From contig NZ_CP033219.1 in NCBI RefSeq assembly GCF_004006175.1, positions 620,001 to 684,000 on the forward strand: a stretch of 64,000 nucleotides of DNA, read 5' to 3'. Position numbers and translations under genes: made by a program. Source of the stretch: Parasedimentitalea marina (GTDB taxonomy: Bacteria; Pseudomonadota; Alphaproteobacteria; Rhodobacterales; Rhodobacteraceae). Within the stretch, counting starts at the first letter, position 1. Each line of letters begins with the position of its first letter. Shown here piece after piece: positions 34,907 through 43,876 of this stretch. The notes under the pieces are model-generated. The model was not told the DNA's origin. It ran no database searches and saw only the letters and a list, made by a program, of their open reading frames with translations.

Positions 34907-35743
34907 ATGAAAGCGATAAAAGTACTGGTAAGTACGGCATGTTTCATGGGGATGGCAGTCAGTACCCATGCGGATGAAACCGCGGCACTATCTATTGAGG
35001 GGCAGGATTTCACAATCCAGGCTGCAGCCCCGGCACATGCGGAAAACCTTGATGAAGTGACATCAGGCTGGATCTATCGTGCAAGGGAAACGCAGGCTCT
35101 GCAGCTTGATGATTTTGACAATCCTGGATTTGTCTTTGTCGATCAGGCCATTGATTCCTGGAACGAAGTCGACGGGACCGAAGATAAATCCTGCGCGTCG
35201 TGCCATGAAAATGTCGAGGACTTTGCAGGCCTGCGGACCACATTGCCGCGTGTCGAAGACGGTAAGGTAGTCACCATGGAGGATCTGGTGAACAGCTGCC
35301 GTACCGAGCAGATGGGGGCCGAACCTTGGAAGTATTCAGGCGCTCAGATGATTGGCATGACAGCCTTGATCGGGTTGCAGTCACGTGGCCTGCCGATGAA
35401 CGTCGCAATTGACGGCGAAGCTGCGGAATTCTGGGAACAGGGCAAAGAGCTTTATTACACCCGCGTTGGGCAGCTGGATATGTCCTGTTCCAATTGTCAT
35501 GAAGACAATTATGACACCATGATCCGCGCGGATCACCTTAGCCAGGGTCAGACCAATGGGTTTCCGACCTACCGTCTAAAGAACGCCAAGCTGAATTCTA
35601 CTCATGGTCGTTTCAAGGGCTGTATGAAGAATATCCGGGCGCAGCCTTACAAGGTTGGTGGTGACGAATTCAAATCGCTCGAGCTGTATATTGCATCGCG
35701 CGGTCAGGGGCTTTCTGTTGAAACGCCTTCGGTTCGGAACTAA
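34907..35743 (+). CDS. soxA: SoxA, diheme cytochrome c subunit of SoxAX
   Basis: About 278 residues: signal peptide (residues 1-22), heme motifs CASCH (96-100) and CSNCH (194-198), and the active-site Cys239 in FKGCM, which is the persulfide-modified heme ligand in characterised SoxA. Having both hemes places it in the diheme Paracoccus/Rhodovulum type. Cys131 is the other conserved Cys near the first heme. Start at 34907 (GGGAGGA upstream); the longer ORF starts inside soxZ and is rejected. Confidence 0.95.
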   Translation: MKAIKVLVSTACFMGMAVSTHADETAALSIEGQDFTIQAAAPAHAENLDEVTSGWIYRARETQALQLDDFDNPGFVFVDQAIDSWNEVDGTEDKSCASCHENVEDFAGLRTTLPRVEDGKVVTMEDLVNSCRTEQMGAEPWKYSGAQMIGMTALIGLQSRGLPMNVAIDGEAAEFWEQGKELYYTRVGQLDMSCSNCHEDNYDTMIRADHLSQGQTNGFPTYRLKNAKLNSTHGRFKGCMKNIRAQPYKVGGDEFKSLELYIASRGQGLSVETPSVRN

Positions 35744-35839
35744 AAACAATTCAAGGCCCCAATGCCGATTGGCGTTGGGGCTTTTCCACATCAAAACGAA
35801 TTCATATATGCGTATATGTCTGATAAGCTAGGGACCACT

Positions 35840-37543
35840 ATGATATCTCGCCGCGATTTTATGCAAACCAGCATGGCAGCAGCTGCGCTTTATGGGGCAT
35901 CCGGGTTTGGAAATTGGGCGCGGGTCGCCGCGCAACAATCGCTGACACAAGATAAACTGTTAGAGTTTGACACCTTCGGCAACGTATCCCTGATCCACAT
36001 CACCGACATCCATGCGCAGCTAAAGCCGATCTATTTCCGCGAGCCCTCGGTCAACATCGGGGTTGGGGGAAACAAAGGCGCGGTGCCCCATGTTACCGGT
36101 GCCGACTTTCGCAAGCTCTATGGCATCGATGACGGCAGCCCATCGGCCTATGCGCTAAGCCACAGTGATTTCTCGTCGCTTGCGCAGGCCTATGGCCGCG
36201 TGGGTGGACTAGACCGTGTCGCGACCGTCATCAACTCGATCCGTGCCGCGCGTCCGGACGCCTTGCTGTTGGACGGCGGCGATACATGGCATGGCAGCTA
36301 TACCTGCCATCAGACGGCCGGTCAGGACATGGTCAACGTTATGAACGCGCTAAAGCCTGACGCGATGACGTTCCACTGGGAATTCACGCTTGGCTCAGAG
36401 CGGGTGAACGAGATTGTCGAAGGTCTGCCATTCGCGGCGCTGGGCCAGAACATCTTTGACGCCGAATGGGACGAGCCAACCGAGCTGTTCCCGCCGTATA
36501 AATTCTTTGAAAGCGGTGGCGTGAAGGTCGCTGTGATTGGCCAGGCCTTTCCCTATATGCCAATCGCCAACCCCGGCTGGATGTTCCCCGAATACTCGTT
36601 TGGTATTCGCGACGAGCGGATGCAGGAAATGGTCGATGAAGTCCGTGCCAAAGGGGCCGAGCTGGTGGTTTGCCTAAGCCATAACGGCTTTGACGTTGAT
36701 AAGCAGATGGCAGGTAAGGTGAGCGGGATTGACGTGATCCTGTCTGGCCACACCCATGACGCACTGCCGGAACCTGTTTTGGTCGGCGACACCATTATTG
36801 TGGCGTCCGGCTCAAACGGGAAATTTGTCAGCCGTGTCGATCTCGATGTGCGCAACGGCCGTATGATGGGCTTTCGTCATAAACTGATCCCGATCTTCTC
36901 GGATGTGATCACTCCCGACCCTGAGGTGGCACAGCTGATCGATGATCAACGCGCGCCTTACATGGACACGCTAAGCGAAGTCATTGGCCAGACGGCAGAT
37001 GACCAGACCCTGTACCGTCGTGGCAACTTTAACGGCACATGGGATGATCTGATCTGCGACGCGCTGATTTCTGAACGTGACGCGGATATTGCCCTGTCGC
37101 CCGGTGTGCGCTGGGGGCCGTCTATCTTGCCGGGACAGGACATCACCCGTGAAGACATCTGGAACGTCACTTCGATGAGTTATGGCGAGGCCTACAGGAC
37201 TGAAATGACAGGTGAGTTCCTGCATGTGGTGCTGGAAGACGTTGCCGACAACCTGTTCAATCCCGACCCCTATTATCAGCAGGGCGGCGATATGGTGCGC
37301 GTTGGTGGTCTTGGCTACCGGATCGATGTCACCAAGCCGCAGGGCAGCCGCATCACCGAGATGACATTGCTCAAAACCGGAGAGGTCATTGATCCGTCCA
37401 AGACCTATCAGGTTGCCGGCTGGGCCTCGGTCAATCAAGGCACCGAAGGTCCGAAAATCTGGGACGTGGTCGAGGCGCATATCGCCAAACAAGGCACCAT
37501 TTCGCTTGATCCAAACAACAGTGTGAACGTGGTCGGAGCCTAG
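35840..37543 (+). CDS. soxB: SoxB, thiosulfohydrolase
   Basis: About 567 residues. A Tat signal (SRRDFMQ, 3-9) leads into the metallophosphoesterase-like domain with TDIHAQ (55-60), DGGDTWHGSY, SHNGFDVD and SGHTHD as di-manganese ligands, followed by a 5'-nucleotidase-like C-terminal domain with NFNGTWDDLICDAL. It hydrolyses the sulfone sulfur from SoxY-Cys-S-sulfonate as sulfate. Start 35840 is favoured by the Tat motif position and a weak GGGA site; the ORF extends upstream to 35762. Confidence 0.95.
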   Translation: MISRRDFMQTSMAAAALYGASGFGNWARVAAQQSLTQDKLLEFDTFGNVSLIHITDIHAQLKPIYFREPSVNIGVGGNKGAVPHVTGADFRKLYGIDDGSPSAYALSHSDFSSLAQAYGRVGGLDRVATVINSIRAARPDALLLDGGDTWHGSYTCHQTAGQDMVNVMNALKPDAMTFHWEFTLGSERVNEIVEGLPFAALGQNIFDAEWDEPTELFPPYKFFESGGVKVAVIGQAFPYMPIANPGWMFPEYSFGIRDERMQEMVDEVRAKGAELVVCLSHNGFDVDKQMAGKVSGIDVILSGHTHDALPEPVLVGDTIIVASGSNGKFVSRVDLDVRNGRMMGFRHKLIPIFSDVITPDPEVAQLIDDQRAPYMDTLSEVIGQTADDQTLYRRGNFNGTWDDLICDALISERDADIALSPGVRWGPSILPGQDITREDIWNVTSMSYGEAYRTEMTGEFLHVVLEDVADNLFNPDPYYQQGGDMVRVGGLGYRIDVTKPQGSRITEMTLLKTGEVIDPSKTYQVAGWASVNQGTEGPKIWDVVEAHIAKQGTISLDPNNSVNVVGA

Positions 37544-37574
37544 GCTCGGCACTCACAAGTAAGAGGCATCTGAT

Positions 37575-38858
37575 ATGTCAGATAAAGACAACGAATTGGT
37601 CAGCTCCCGGCGCGCCTTCCTTGGGGGGGCGGTGGCGGCCGGGGCAGGGGCTCTGACAACTGGCGCTGCAAAGGCGCAAACAGCTGATCCACTGATCACC
37701 GAGATCCAGCCCTGGGCACAGGGGTTCGGCGATGGTGTGGATGCGGTGCGCTATGGGTTGCCAACCGAACACGAAGGCGACGTGATCCGCCGCAACGTGG
37801 AATGGCTGACCGCCGATACCGTCAGCTCTATCAACTTCACCCCGATCCACGCCTTGGATGGCACCATCACCCCGCAAGGTTGCGCGTTTGAGCGGCATCA
37901 CTCGGGTGCGATTGATCTGAAGAAGGACGATTACCGCCTGATGATCAACGGCTTGGTGGATACTCCGCTGGTGTTTAGCTACGCTGATCTGGAGCGGTTC
38001 CCGCGTGAAAACCACGTCTATTTCTGCGAATGTGCGGCCAATACCGGTATGGAATGGGCCGGCGCACAGCTGAACGGCGCACAGTTCACCCACGGTATGA
38101 TCCACAACATGGAATATACCGGCGTGCCACTGCGCACGCTGCTGGAAGAGGCCGGCCTTGATACGACCGGCGACCTGTCGGGCAAGTGGGTCTTTGTCGA
38201 AGGCGCTGATGCCTCGTCAAACGGGCGTTCGATCCCGATGGAAAAGGCGCTGGATGACGTGTTGGTCGCCTTCAAGGCCAATGGCGAGGCGCTGCGCAAG
38301 GAACATGGTTATCCGGTACGGCTGGTTGTTCCCGGTTGGGAGGGCAACATGTGGGTCAAATGGATCCGCCGTATCGAGGTGATGGACGGCCCTGTTGAGA
38401 GCCGCGAAGAGACCAGCAAATACACCGATACACTGGAAGACGGCACCAGCCGCAAGTGGACCTGGGAGATGGACGCGAAATCAGTTGTGACCAGCCCCAG
38501 CCCACAGGCGCCGATCAAACATGGCACCGGGCCTTTGGTGATCACCGGTTTGGCATGGTCCGGCCGCGGCGCGATCACCCGTGTGGATGTGTCCAAAGAC
38601 GGCGGCAAGAACTGGGAAACGGCGCGGCTAGCGAAGCCGGGCGAGAAGATGGCGCTGACGCGGTTCTATCTTGATACCGACTGGGACGGTTCCGAGATGA
38701 TGCTGCAATCGCGCGCCATGGATGACACCGGATATGTGCAACCCACCAAGACGCAATTGCGCGAAGTGCGTGGGCTGAACTCGATCTATCATAACAACTG
38801 TATCCAAACCTGGCTGGTGCGATCTAACGGTGAGGCAGAAAATGTCGAAGTTTCTTAA
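37575..38858 (+). CDS. soxC: SoxC, molybdenum subunit of sulfane dehydrogenase
   Basis: 427 residues of the sulfite-oxidase family. Tat signal SSRRAFLGG (10-18), then the Mo-cofactor domain with FCECAANTG, where Cys153 aligns with the molybdenum-ligating Cys of sulfite oxidase, and a C-terminal dimerisation domain. With SoxD it carries out the six-electron oxidation of SoxY-bound sulfane sulfur, so the organism should oxidise thiosulfate fully to sulfate without sulfur globules. It overlaps soxD by 17 bp. Confidence 0.95.
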   Translation: MSDKDNELVSSRRAFLGGAVAAGAGALTTGAAKAQTADPLITEIQPWAQGFGDGVDAVRYGLPTEHEGDVIRRNVEWLTADTVSSINFTPIHALDGTITPQGCAFERHHSGAIDLKKDDYRLMINGLVDTPLVFSYADLERFPRENHVYFCECAANTGMEWAGAQLNGAQFTHGMIHNMEYTGVPLRTLLEEAGLDTTGDLSGKWVFVEGADASSNGRSIPMEKALDDVLVAFKANGEALRKEHGYPVRLVVPGWEGNMWVKWIRRIEVMDGPVESREETSKYTDTLEDGTSRKWTWEMDAKSVVTSPSPQAPIKHGTGPLVITGLAWSGRGAITRVDVSKDGGKNWETARLAKPGEKMALTRFYLDTDWDGSEMMLQSRAMDDTGYVQPTKTQLREVRGLNSIYHNNCIQTWLVRSNGEAENVEVS

Positions 38859-39867
38859 ATCAACAGCTTTGGCTTTGGCGGTTTCACTGATCGCAGCCCC
38901 GGCGATTGCGGGTAAGTTTGGTCTGGGTCGCACGGCGCTGCCAGAGGAAATTGCCGCATGGGATGGCGACATCAGCCCCAATGGCACCGGGTTGCCGGTT
39001 GGATCAGGCGATGCGCTGGTCGGCGAAGAGATCTTTGCCGATAAATGCGCATCCTGCCACGGTGATTTTGCCGAAGGCATCGGCAACTGGCCCAAGCTGG
39101 CAGGCGGGGCAGATACGCTGAACCATGATGACCCGCTAAAGACCGTTGGCTCCTATTGGCCGTATCTGACAACCACCTTTGACTACATCAAACGCTCTAT
39201 GCCCTATGGCGATGCCGGTAGCCTGCCGGATGATGAAGTCTATGCCATTGTGGCCTATATCCTGTATTCCAATGATCTGATTGAGGATGATTTCGTTCTT
39301 TCAAACGAGACGTTTTTTGACGTTGAGATGCCGAATGCGAACGGGTTCATCGTCGATAACCGGGCTGAAACGGAATATGTCCAATGGACGGGTGAGCCCT
39401 GTATGCAGGACTGCAAAGACGTGGTCGAAGTGACCATGCGGGCGCTGGTCTTGGATGTGACTCCTGATCAAGCTGGAGCTGCCGAGGAAGAGGTCGCTGA
39501 AACAACTGAAGTTGAAGTGGATGAGGTGGCGATTGATGCAATCGACGCTGAACTGGCTGCTGCCGGTGCAAAGGTATTTAAGAAATGCAAAGCCTGCCAT
39601 CAGGTTGGTGACGGCGCCAAGAACCGCACAGGGCCAATTCTGACCGGCATCGTCAATGGTGCGGCTGGCGCGGTTGACGGCTTTAGATACTCAAAACCAC
39701 TGACCAAGGCGGCCGAAGGTGGATTGATCTGGACCGAGGCAGAGCTGGCGGCCTTTCTGGCGAAACCAAAAGCCTACCTGAAGGGTACAAAAATGTCCTT
39801 TTCTGGTCTAAAGAAAGAGACCGATCAGGCCGCAATCATCGAATACCTCCGGTCGTTCGGAAGTTAA
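38842..39867 (+). CDS. soxD: SoxD, diheme cytochrome c subunit of sulfane dehydrogenase
   Basis: About 341 residues: signal peptide (1-23), first heme domain with CASCH (69-73), a spacer region, a very acidic linker (about 212-237, rich in Glu/Asp/Val), and a second cytochrome domain with CKACH (249-253) and TKMSFSG as Met ligand. The second domain resembles short cytochromes c2/c550. Start at 38842 lies within the 3' end of soxC. It receives electrons from SoxC and passes them to the respiratory chain. Confidence 0.94.
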   Translation: MSKFLKSTALALAVSLIAAPAIAGKFGLGRTALPEEIAAWDGDISPNGTGLPVGSGDALVGEEIFADKCASCHGDFAEGIGNWPKLAGGADTLNHDDPLKTVGSYWPYLTTTFDYIKRSMPYGDAGSLPDDEVYAIVAYILYSNDLIEDDFVLSNETFFDVEMPNANGFIVDNRAETEYVQWTGEPCMQDCKDVVEVTMRALVLDVTPDQAGAAEEEVAETTEVEVDEVAIDAIDAELAAAGAKVFKKCKACHQVGDGAKNRTGPILTGIVNGAAGAVDGFRYSKPLTKAAEGGLIWTEAELAAFLAKPKAYLKGTKMSFSGLKKETDQAAIIEYLRSFGS

Positions 39868-39893
39868 ACAGGGGGCGGACTATGCTGCCCCAG

Positions 39894-39922
39894 ACCCTTG
39901 CAGTGGGCATTGCGGCAAGGGT
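39894..39922 (+). terminator. Hairpin after soxD
   Basis: ACCCTTGC (39894-39901) and GCAAGGGT (39915-39922) form a perfect 8-bp stem with a 13-base loop between soxD and the DUF302 gene. There is only a TTT after it, so partial termination or mRNA stabilisation is more likely than a full stop. Confidence 0.5.
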
Positions 39923-39973
39923 TTCACGATCACATAATCGCAGCACATGCGCTGGCAATAAGGGAGTGAAACT

Positions 39974-40423
39974 ATGAAATCATTTTTGTTTGGCGGCGTG
40001 TTGGCTGTGGCGGCGATAGCGACCACGGCGGGGCTTGCGATCGCGGATGGTACGTCGACGGTCCATACATACGACGGCAGCTTTGACGATGCAGCATTCA
40101 GCCTGGAAAGCGCGATAATCGGCAAAGGCCTGAATATCGATTACGTCAGTCATGTCGGGGATATGTTAAGCCGGACAAAGCAGGATGTGGGCAGCGATAT
40201 CACGCTGTTTGACAATGCCGAGATCTACATTTTTTGCTCTGCGGTTCTGTCACGCAAGATGATGGAGGCCGACCCCATGAATATTGCCCATTGTCCCTAC
40301 GGTATATTTGTTGCGGATCGCGAAGGTCAGGTCATGGTCGGATACCGAAACTACCCTGAGGGCCCGATGCAAGAAGTCCAGTCCCTGCTGGCTGAGATCG
40401 TTGAAGAGGCGCTGGAGGAGTAA
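39974..40423 (+). CDS. Periplasmic DUF302-domain protein
   Basis: 149 residues with a signal peptide ([22 protein letters not shown]) and a DUF302 domain whose marks are [14 protein letters not shown] and HCPYGIFV (two Cys, residues about 88 and 107). DUF302 proteins recur near sulfur-oxidation and heme genes, but the function is not established. Ribosome site AAGGGAG. Its stop overlaps the hemA start (TAATG), so translation of the two is coupled. A role in periplasmic sulfur or heme handling is inference. Confidence 0.8.
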   Translation: MKSFLFGGVLAVAAIATTAGLAIADGTSTVHTYDGSFDDAAFSLESAIIGKGLNIDYVSHVGDMLSRTKQDVGSDITLFDNAEIYIFCSAVLSRKMMEADPMNIAHCPYGIFVADREGQVMVGYRNYPEGPMQEVQSLLAEIVEEALEE

Positions 40424-41661
40424 TGGATTACCAAGGGTTTTTCAAAGACGCGCTGGACGATTTGCGCGAGCAAGGCAACTATCGCATTTTTGCAGAGCTT
40501 GAACGCCATTGTGGCGCCTTCCCAAAGGCAACATCACGTGGTGCCAATTCTGCCGGCGAGAATGCACTGGATGATGTGACGATCTGGTGTTCGAATGACT
40601 ATCTGGGGATGGGGCAAAACCCCAAAGTTCTGGCCGCAATGCATGCTGCGCTGGATCGCTGTGGCGCGGGGTCTGGTGGCACCCGGAACATCTCGGGCAC
40701 CACCCATGATCACGTGTTGCTTGAAGCGGAACTGGCGGACCTGCATGGCAAAGAGTCTGCGCTGTTGTTCACCTCGGGCTATGTGTCGAACTGGGCTGCA
40801 TTGGGGACGATTGCGGGCCGCATTCCGGGCTGTGTCGTGCTGTCGGACGCCCTGAATCATGCGTCGATGATAGAGGGTATCCGCCATTCAAAAGCCGAGC
40901 GGATGGTCTGGAAACATAACGACCTCGAGGATCTGGAGGCAAAGCTGGCCGCACTGCCGCTGGACTGTCCAAAACTGATAGCCTTTGAAAGCGTCTATTC
41001 CATGGACGGGGATATCGCGCCAATCGCGCAGATTTGCGATCTGGCGGACAAGTATAACGCCATGACCTATCTGGATGAGGTTCACGCGGTCGGCCTGTAT
41101 GGTCCAAGGGGGGGCGGTATTGCCGAACGCGACGGTCTGATGGATCGATTGACGGTGATTGAGGGCACCTTGGGCAAGGCCTATGGTGTTGTTGGTGGCT
41201 ACATCGCCGCCTCGGATGAGCTGTGCGATTTTGTGCGTAGCTTTGCCAGCGGGTTCATTTTCACCACGGCGTTGCCACCGGCGATAGCCGCGGGGGCCGC
41301 GGCCTCTGTTCGTCATCTCAAGCAAAGCACTGTTGAACGCGACATGCAAAAATCCAACGTTGCAAAAGTGCGGGCGAAACTTGAGCAGGTGGGCATTCCA
41401 CATGTGACCAACGCCAGCCACATCATTCCGGTGATGGTCGGCGATCCGGTTAAATGCAAATTCATCTCGGATGTTTTGCTAAAAGACTATGGTGTCTACA
41501 TTCAGCCCATCAATTATCCCACTGTTCCCAAAGGGACCGAGCGGCTGCGCATCACGCCCTCTCCGGTGCATTCGGATCGCGACATCGACCACCTGATCAC
41601 CGCGCTTGGTGAATTGTGGGAGCAGTGCCGGCTTGCACGGCAACCGATCGCCGCACAGTAG
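40423..41661 (+). CDS. hemA: 5-Aminolevulinate synthase (ALAS)
   Basis: 412-residue PLP enzyme condensing glycine and succinyl-CoA to 5-aminolevulinate, the C4 heme pathway of Alphaproteobacteria. Seen: [15 protein letters not shown] (glycine-rich CoA/PLP region, about 83-97), [10 protein letters not shown] (218-227) and the Schiff-base Lys252 in GTLGKAYG. Located immediately after sox genes that encode at least five c-type heme sites, with a 1-bp overlap to the DUF302 gene. It is likely a second, pathway-linked copy that raises heme supply during sulfur oxidation (inference; a second hemA cannot be seen in this window). Confidence 0.94.
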   Translation: MDYQGFFKDALDDLREQGNYRIFAELERHCGAFPKATSRGANSAGENALDDVTIWCSNDYLGMGQNPKVLAAMHAALDRCGAGSGGTRNISGTTHDHVLLEAELADLHGKESALLFTSGYVSNWAALGTIAGRIPGCVVLSDALNHASMIEGIRHSKAERMVWKHNDLEDLEAKLAALPLDCPKLIAFESVYSMDGDIAPIAQICDLADKYNAMTYLDEVHAVGLYGPRGGGIAERDGLMDRLTVIEGTLGKAYGVVGGYIAASDELCDFVRSFASGFIFTTALPPAIAAGAAASVRHLKQSTVERDMQKSNVAKVRAKLEQVGIPHVTNASHIIPVMVGDPVKCKFISDVLLKDYGVYIQPINYPTVPKGTERLRITPSPVHSDRDIDHLITALGELWEQCRLARQPIAAQ

Positions 41662-41677
41662 CCACTGGCTAAACGGT

Positions 41678-41715
41678 AAAACCGCCAATCAGAAAAGGAT
41701 CTGATTGGCGGTTTT
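41678..41715. terminator. Strong bidirectional terminator
   Basis: AAAACCGCCAATCAG (41678-41692) and CTGATTGGCGGTTTT (41701-41715) form a perfect 15-bp stem with an 8-base loop, with A-run and T-run at the two feet. It sits between convergent hemA (stop 41661) and the metallo-hydrolase-like gene (stop 41726) and can serve both. Confidence 0.95.
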
Positions 41716-41725
41716 ATCAAACGGC

Positions 41726-42670
41726 TTATTCGAACTCCATCTGCTCATAGACCCGGCCTGCGTTTTTGGTTGCAAGCTCTTCGAAGGTATCCAGATTGGC
41801 ATAAGGCGACTGATCGACATAATAGGCATCCGCCAGGTCGCCATCATTTTCCAGATGGGCGCCGATCTGGGCGCGCAAATAGACCAAGTAGTCACGGGTG
41901 TAACGGCGCACCTGATCCATATTGGTGGGATGCCCGTGTCCGGGAATGACATAGGTGGCGTTTAGCGGTTCAAATGCGCTGTCCCATGTCTCGATCCAAT
42001 CGGCGGTCATTGTATGCTCAAAAATCGGCAGCATACGTTCGTGGAAGGCCATATCCCCGGCAACGACCAGGCTTTTCTCGGGCAGCCAGACGACAATGTC
42101 TCCGGGACTATGCGATGGGCCAAGGTAGCGGGCTTCGATCTGCACGCCGCCCATTTCAACCACATATGCGTCTTCAAATGTCTGAGTTGGAAGAGCGACA
42201 GTGGTTTTGTCCGCCTTCTCCATGACCCGTGCTTGCGCTGCCCGCAGGGATTGGCCGCCGTGGTTTTCGAATTCAGCGGCGGCGTCTGTGTGGGCTACAA
42301 TTTCAACACCCTGATCCGCCCAGTATGAGTTGCCAAGCATGGCGTGGCCCTGACCGTTTTCGTTGAACACCAGCTTTACCGGTTGATCCGTCACAGCCCT
42401 GATTTCACGGTGCAGCGCCTCGGCCAGTTGGTAAGAGGCCCCGCCGTTGATCACCACAACACCGTCACTGGTGACGATGAAGCTTAGGTTATTGTTGTGA
42501 CCGGCATTTTCATAGGTTGGTGGCGCTGTTGCGCCAATCGCCGAGAACACACCCGGGATCACTTCGTAGGGTTTGGAATACAGGACCGAGCCGGGATACT
42601 GATCGGCGATGTCTTCGCTGGCAAAGGCAGGGGAGGCGAGCAGGGCAAGCGCAAGGATGGAGTGTTTCAT
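41726..42670 (-). CDS. Periplasmic MBL-fold protein with degraded metal site (SoxH-like)
   Basis: 314 residues: signal peptide (residues 1-17) and a metallo-beta-lactamase fold. The first metal motif, normally HxHxDH, reads NENGQGH (103-109), so both leading His and the Asp are lost while the last His remains; PSHSPGD, GDMAFHE and GHGHP downstream are kept. It could bind a single metal or have become non-enzymatic. It lies 2 bp downstream of the intact MBL gene in one operon behind a SoxR-type box, and SoxH of Paracoccus is a related protein of unknown function. Confidence 0.85.
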   Translation of the reverse strand: MKHSILALALLASPAFASEDIADQYPGSVLYSKPYEVIPGVFSAIGATAPPTYENAGHNNNLSFIVTSDGVVVINGGASYQLAEALHREIRAVTDQPVKLVFNENGQGHAMLGNSYWADQGVEIVAHTDAAAEFENHGGQSLRAAQARVMEKADKTTVALPTQTFEDAYVVEMGGVQIEARYLGPSHSPGDIVVWLPEKSLVVAGDMAFHERMLPIFEHTMTADWIETWDSAFEPLNATYVIPGHGHPTNMDQVRRYTRDYLVYLRAQIGAHLENDGDLADAYYVDQSPYANLDTFEELATKNAGRVYEQMEFE

Positions 42671-42672
42671 TA

Positions 42673-43593
42673 TTATGCCTCCGCCACAAAGGCATAGCCG
42701 TCAGACATCTTGTCAACATAGCCGATGCCATTGCCTGTCAGGTGATATCCGATCACCCGGGTTTTTTCATGTGACAGCTGATCCATCAATCGGGTACGGG
42801 TTGCGGCCGCTGTTTCGGGGGCCTGATCTGAGCCCGATGCCCAACCGGGTTTCGCAAAGGCGATATGGTCGTTGCCGATGCTGTCGCCAAGGATCATCAC
42901 CGCCTCAGTTCCATTGCGGATTTCCAGCGCCATGTGACCTGGCGTGTGTCCAACTGAAGCGCGCGCGGCGATGCCCGGCATGATTTCCTCGCCGTCGCCA
43001 AACATGGTGATCTGATCTTCGATCATCGACAACCTGCGTTGTGCGCCAACCGCGAAAGAGGCCCGCGATTCACCAACCGCATCTATGGTGTTCGGATCCA
43101 TCCAGTAGTCCCATTCTTTCTTGCCGATCATGTAGCTGGCGTCCGGAAAGAGGGGATCGTCAAAATCATCCAGCAGCCCCCACAAATGATCCGGATGTGC
43201 ATGAGTAAAGATGATGTCGGTCACATCTTCCGGTGTCACACCCAGGGCCGCTAGTGAGGTCAAGAGAATACCGGAATTTGGTGAGAAATCCGGACCGGAA
43301 CCAACATCAAACAGAACCGTCCGATCCCCTTGCCGCAGTAAGGTGACATTACAGGGCGGGGTCAGAACCTCGGCAGACTGCCCGTATCGGTCGAGAATGG
43401 GCAATAATTCATCCCTGGGCATCGGATCAAAAATAAAGCCGCCCGGAAGTGTCAGTGATCCATCGCTGACAACATCAATCTTGATGTCGCCCATAGCGAT
43501 TTCTGCGTGAGCCGATCCGGATTGCAAGCCGAGTGCAGCGCCAGCCGTCAATGCAGCGCTGCCCGCAAGAAAATTTCTTCTGGGTAACTTCAT
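42673..43593 (-). CDS. Tat-exported MBL-fold metallo-hydrolase (intact metal site)
   Basis: About 306 residues with a Tat signal LPRRNFLAG (3-11), a complete zinc motif THAHPDH (130-136), VGHTPGH and ILGDSIGNDH, and terminal GYHLTGNG. Export folded through Tat agrees with cytoplasmic metal loading. Start 43593 is favoured because GGAGAGAG lies directly before it; the ATG at 43605 is possible. Pairs with the degenerate MBL protein downstream. The substrate is unknown; context suggests sulfur or thiol-ester chemistry linked to Sox. Confidence 0.85.
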   Translation of the reverse strand: MKLPRRNFLAGSAALTAGAALGLQSGSAHAEIAMGDIKIDVVSDGSLTLPGGFIFDPMPRDELLPILDRYGQSAEVLTPPCNVTLLRQGDRTVLFDVGSGPDFSPNSGILLTSLAALGVTPEDVTDIIFTHAHPDHLWGLLDDFDDPLFPDASYMIGKKEWDYWMDPNTIDAVGESRASFAVGAQRRLSMIEDQITMFGDGEEIMPGIAARASVGHTPGHMALEIRNGTEAVMILGDSIGNDHIAFAKPGWASGSDQAPETAAATRTRLMDQLSHEKTRVIGYHLTGNGIGYVDKMSDGYAFVAEA

Positions 43594-43607
43594 CACTCTC
43601 TCCATTT

Positions 43608-43623
43608 ATTCTTCTATTCGAAT
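43608..43623. promoter_or_regulatory. Second SoxR-type operator, before the MBL pair
   Basis: ATTC (43608-43611), eight bases, GAAT (43620-43623) repeat the exact spacing of the soxX box. A nested palindrome TATTCGAATA is at 43615-43624. The box is 15 bp from the chosen start codon, so repression by blocking the start of transcription or early elongation is likely. The remaining gap to 43876 shows no gene. Confidence 0.75.
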
Positions 43624-43876
43624 ATGTATTATTGTTCCCTCTGGGGCAAGGCTTTCGGTCTGTGCCAGACACTGCGGCACGGTCGTGCCTTTCGGACCCG
43701 TCAGCCCTCCGACCGGATGCAGTTACGGATATTGCCCATCCCTGTCCGTTTTGGAAAAATCACCAAAACGAGTCATTTAGGTTTGTGGGTTAGATCTGGT
43801 GCAAGCCATTGGAGAAATAGAGACATCTGCAACGATGATCCAACCGGTGAAGGCCCGACGCCAATCCTGCCAAGTG

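Noticed and set aside
43606..43876. Possible small coding gene between the MBL pair and the Gfo/Idh gene
   Set aside because: The ORFs there lack ribosome sites and cross the SoxR-type operator; treated as promoter and intergenic sequence.
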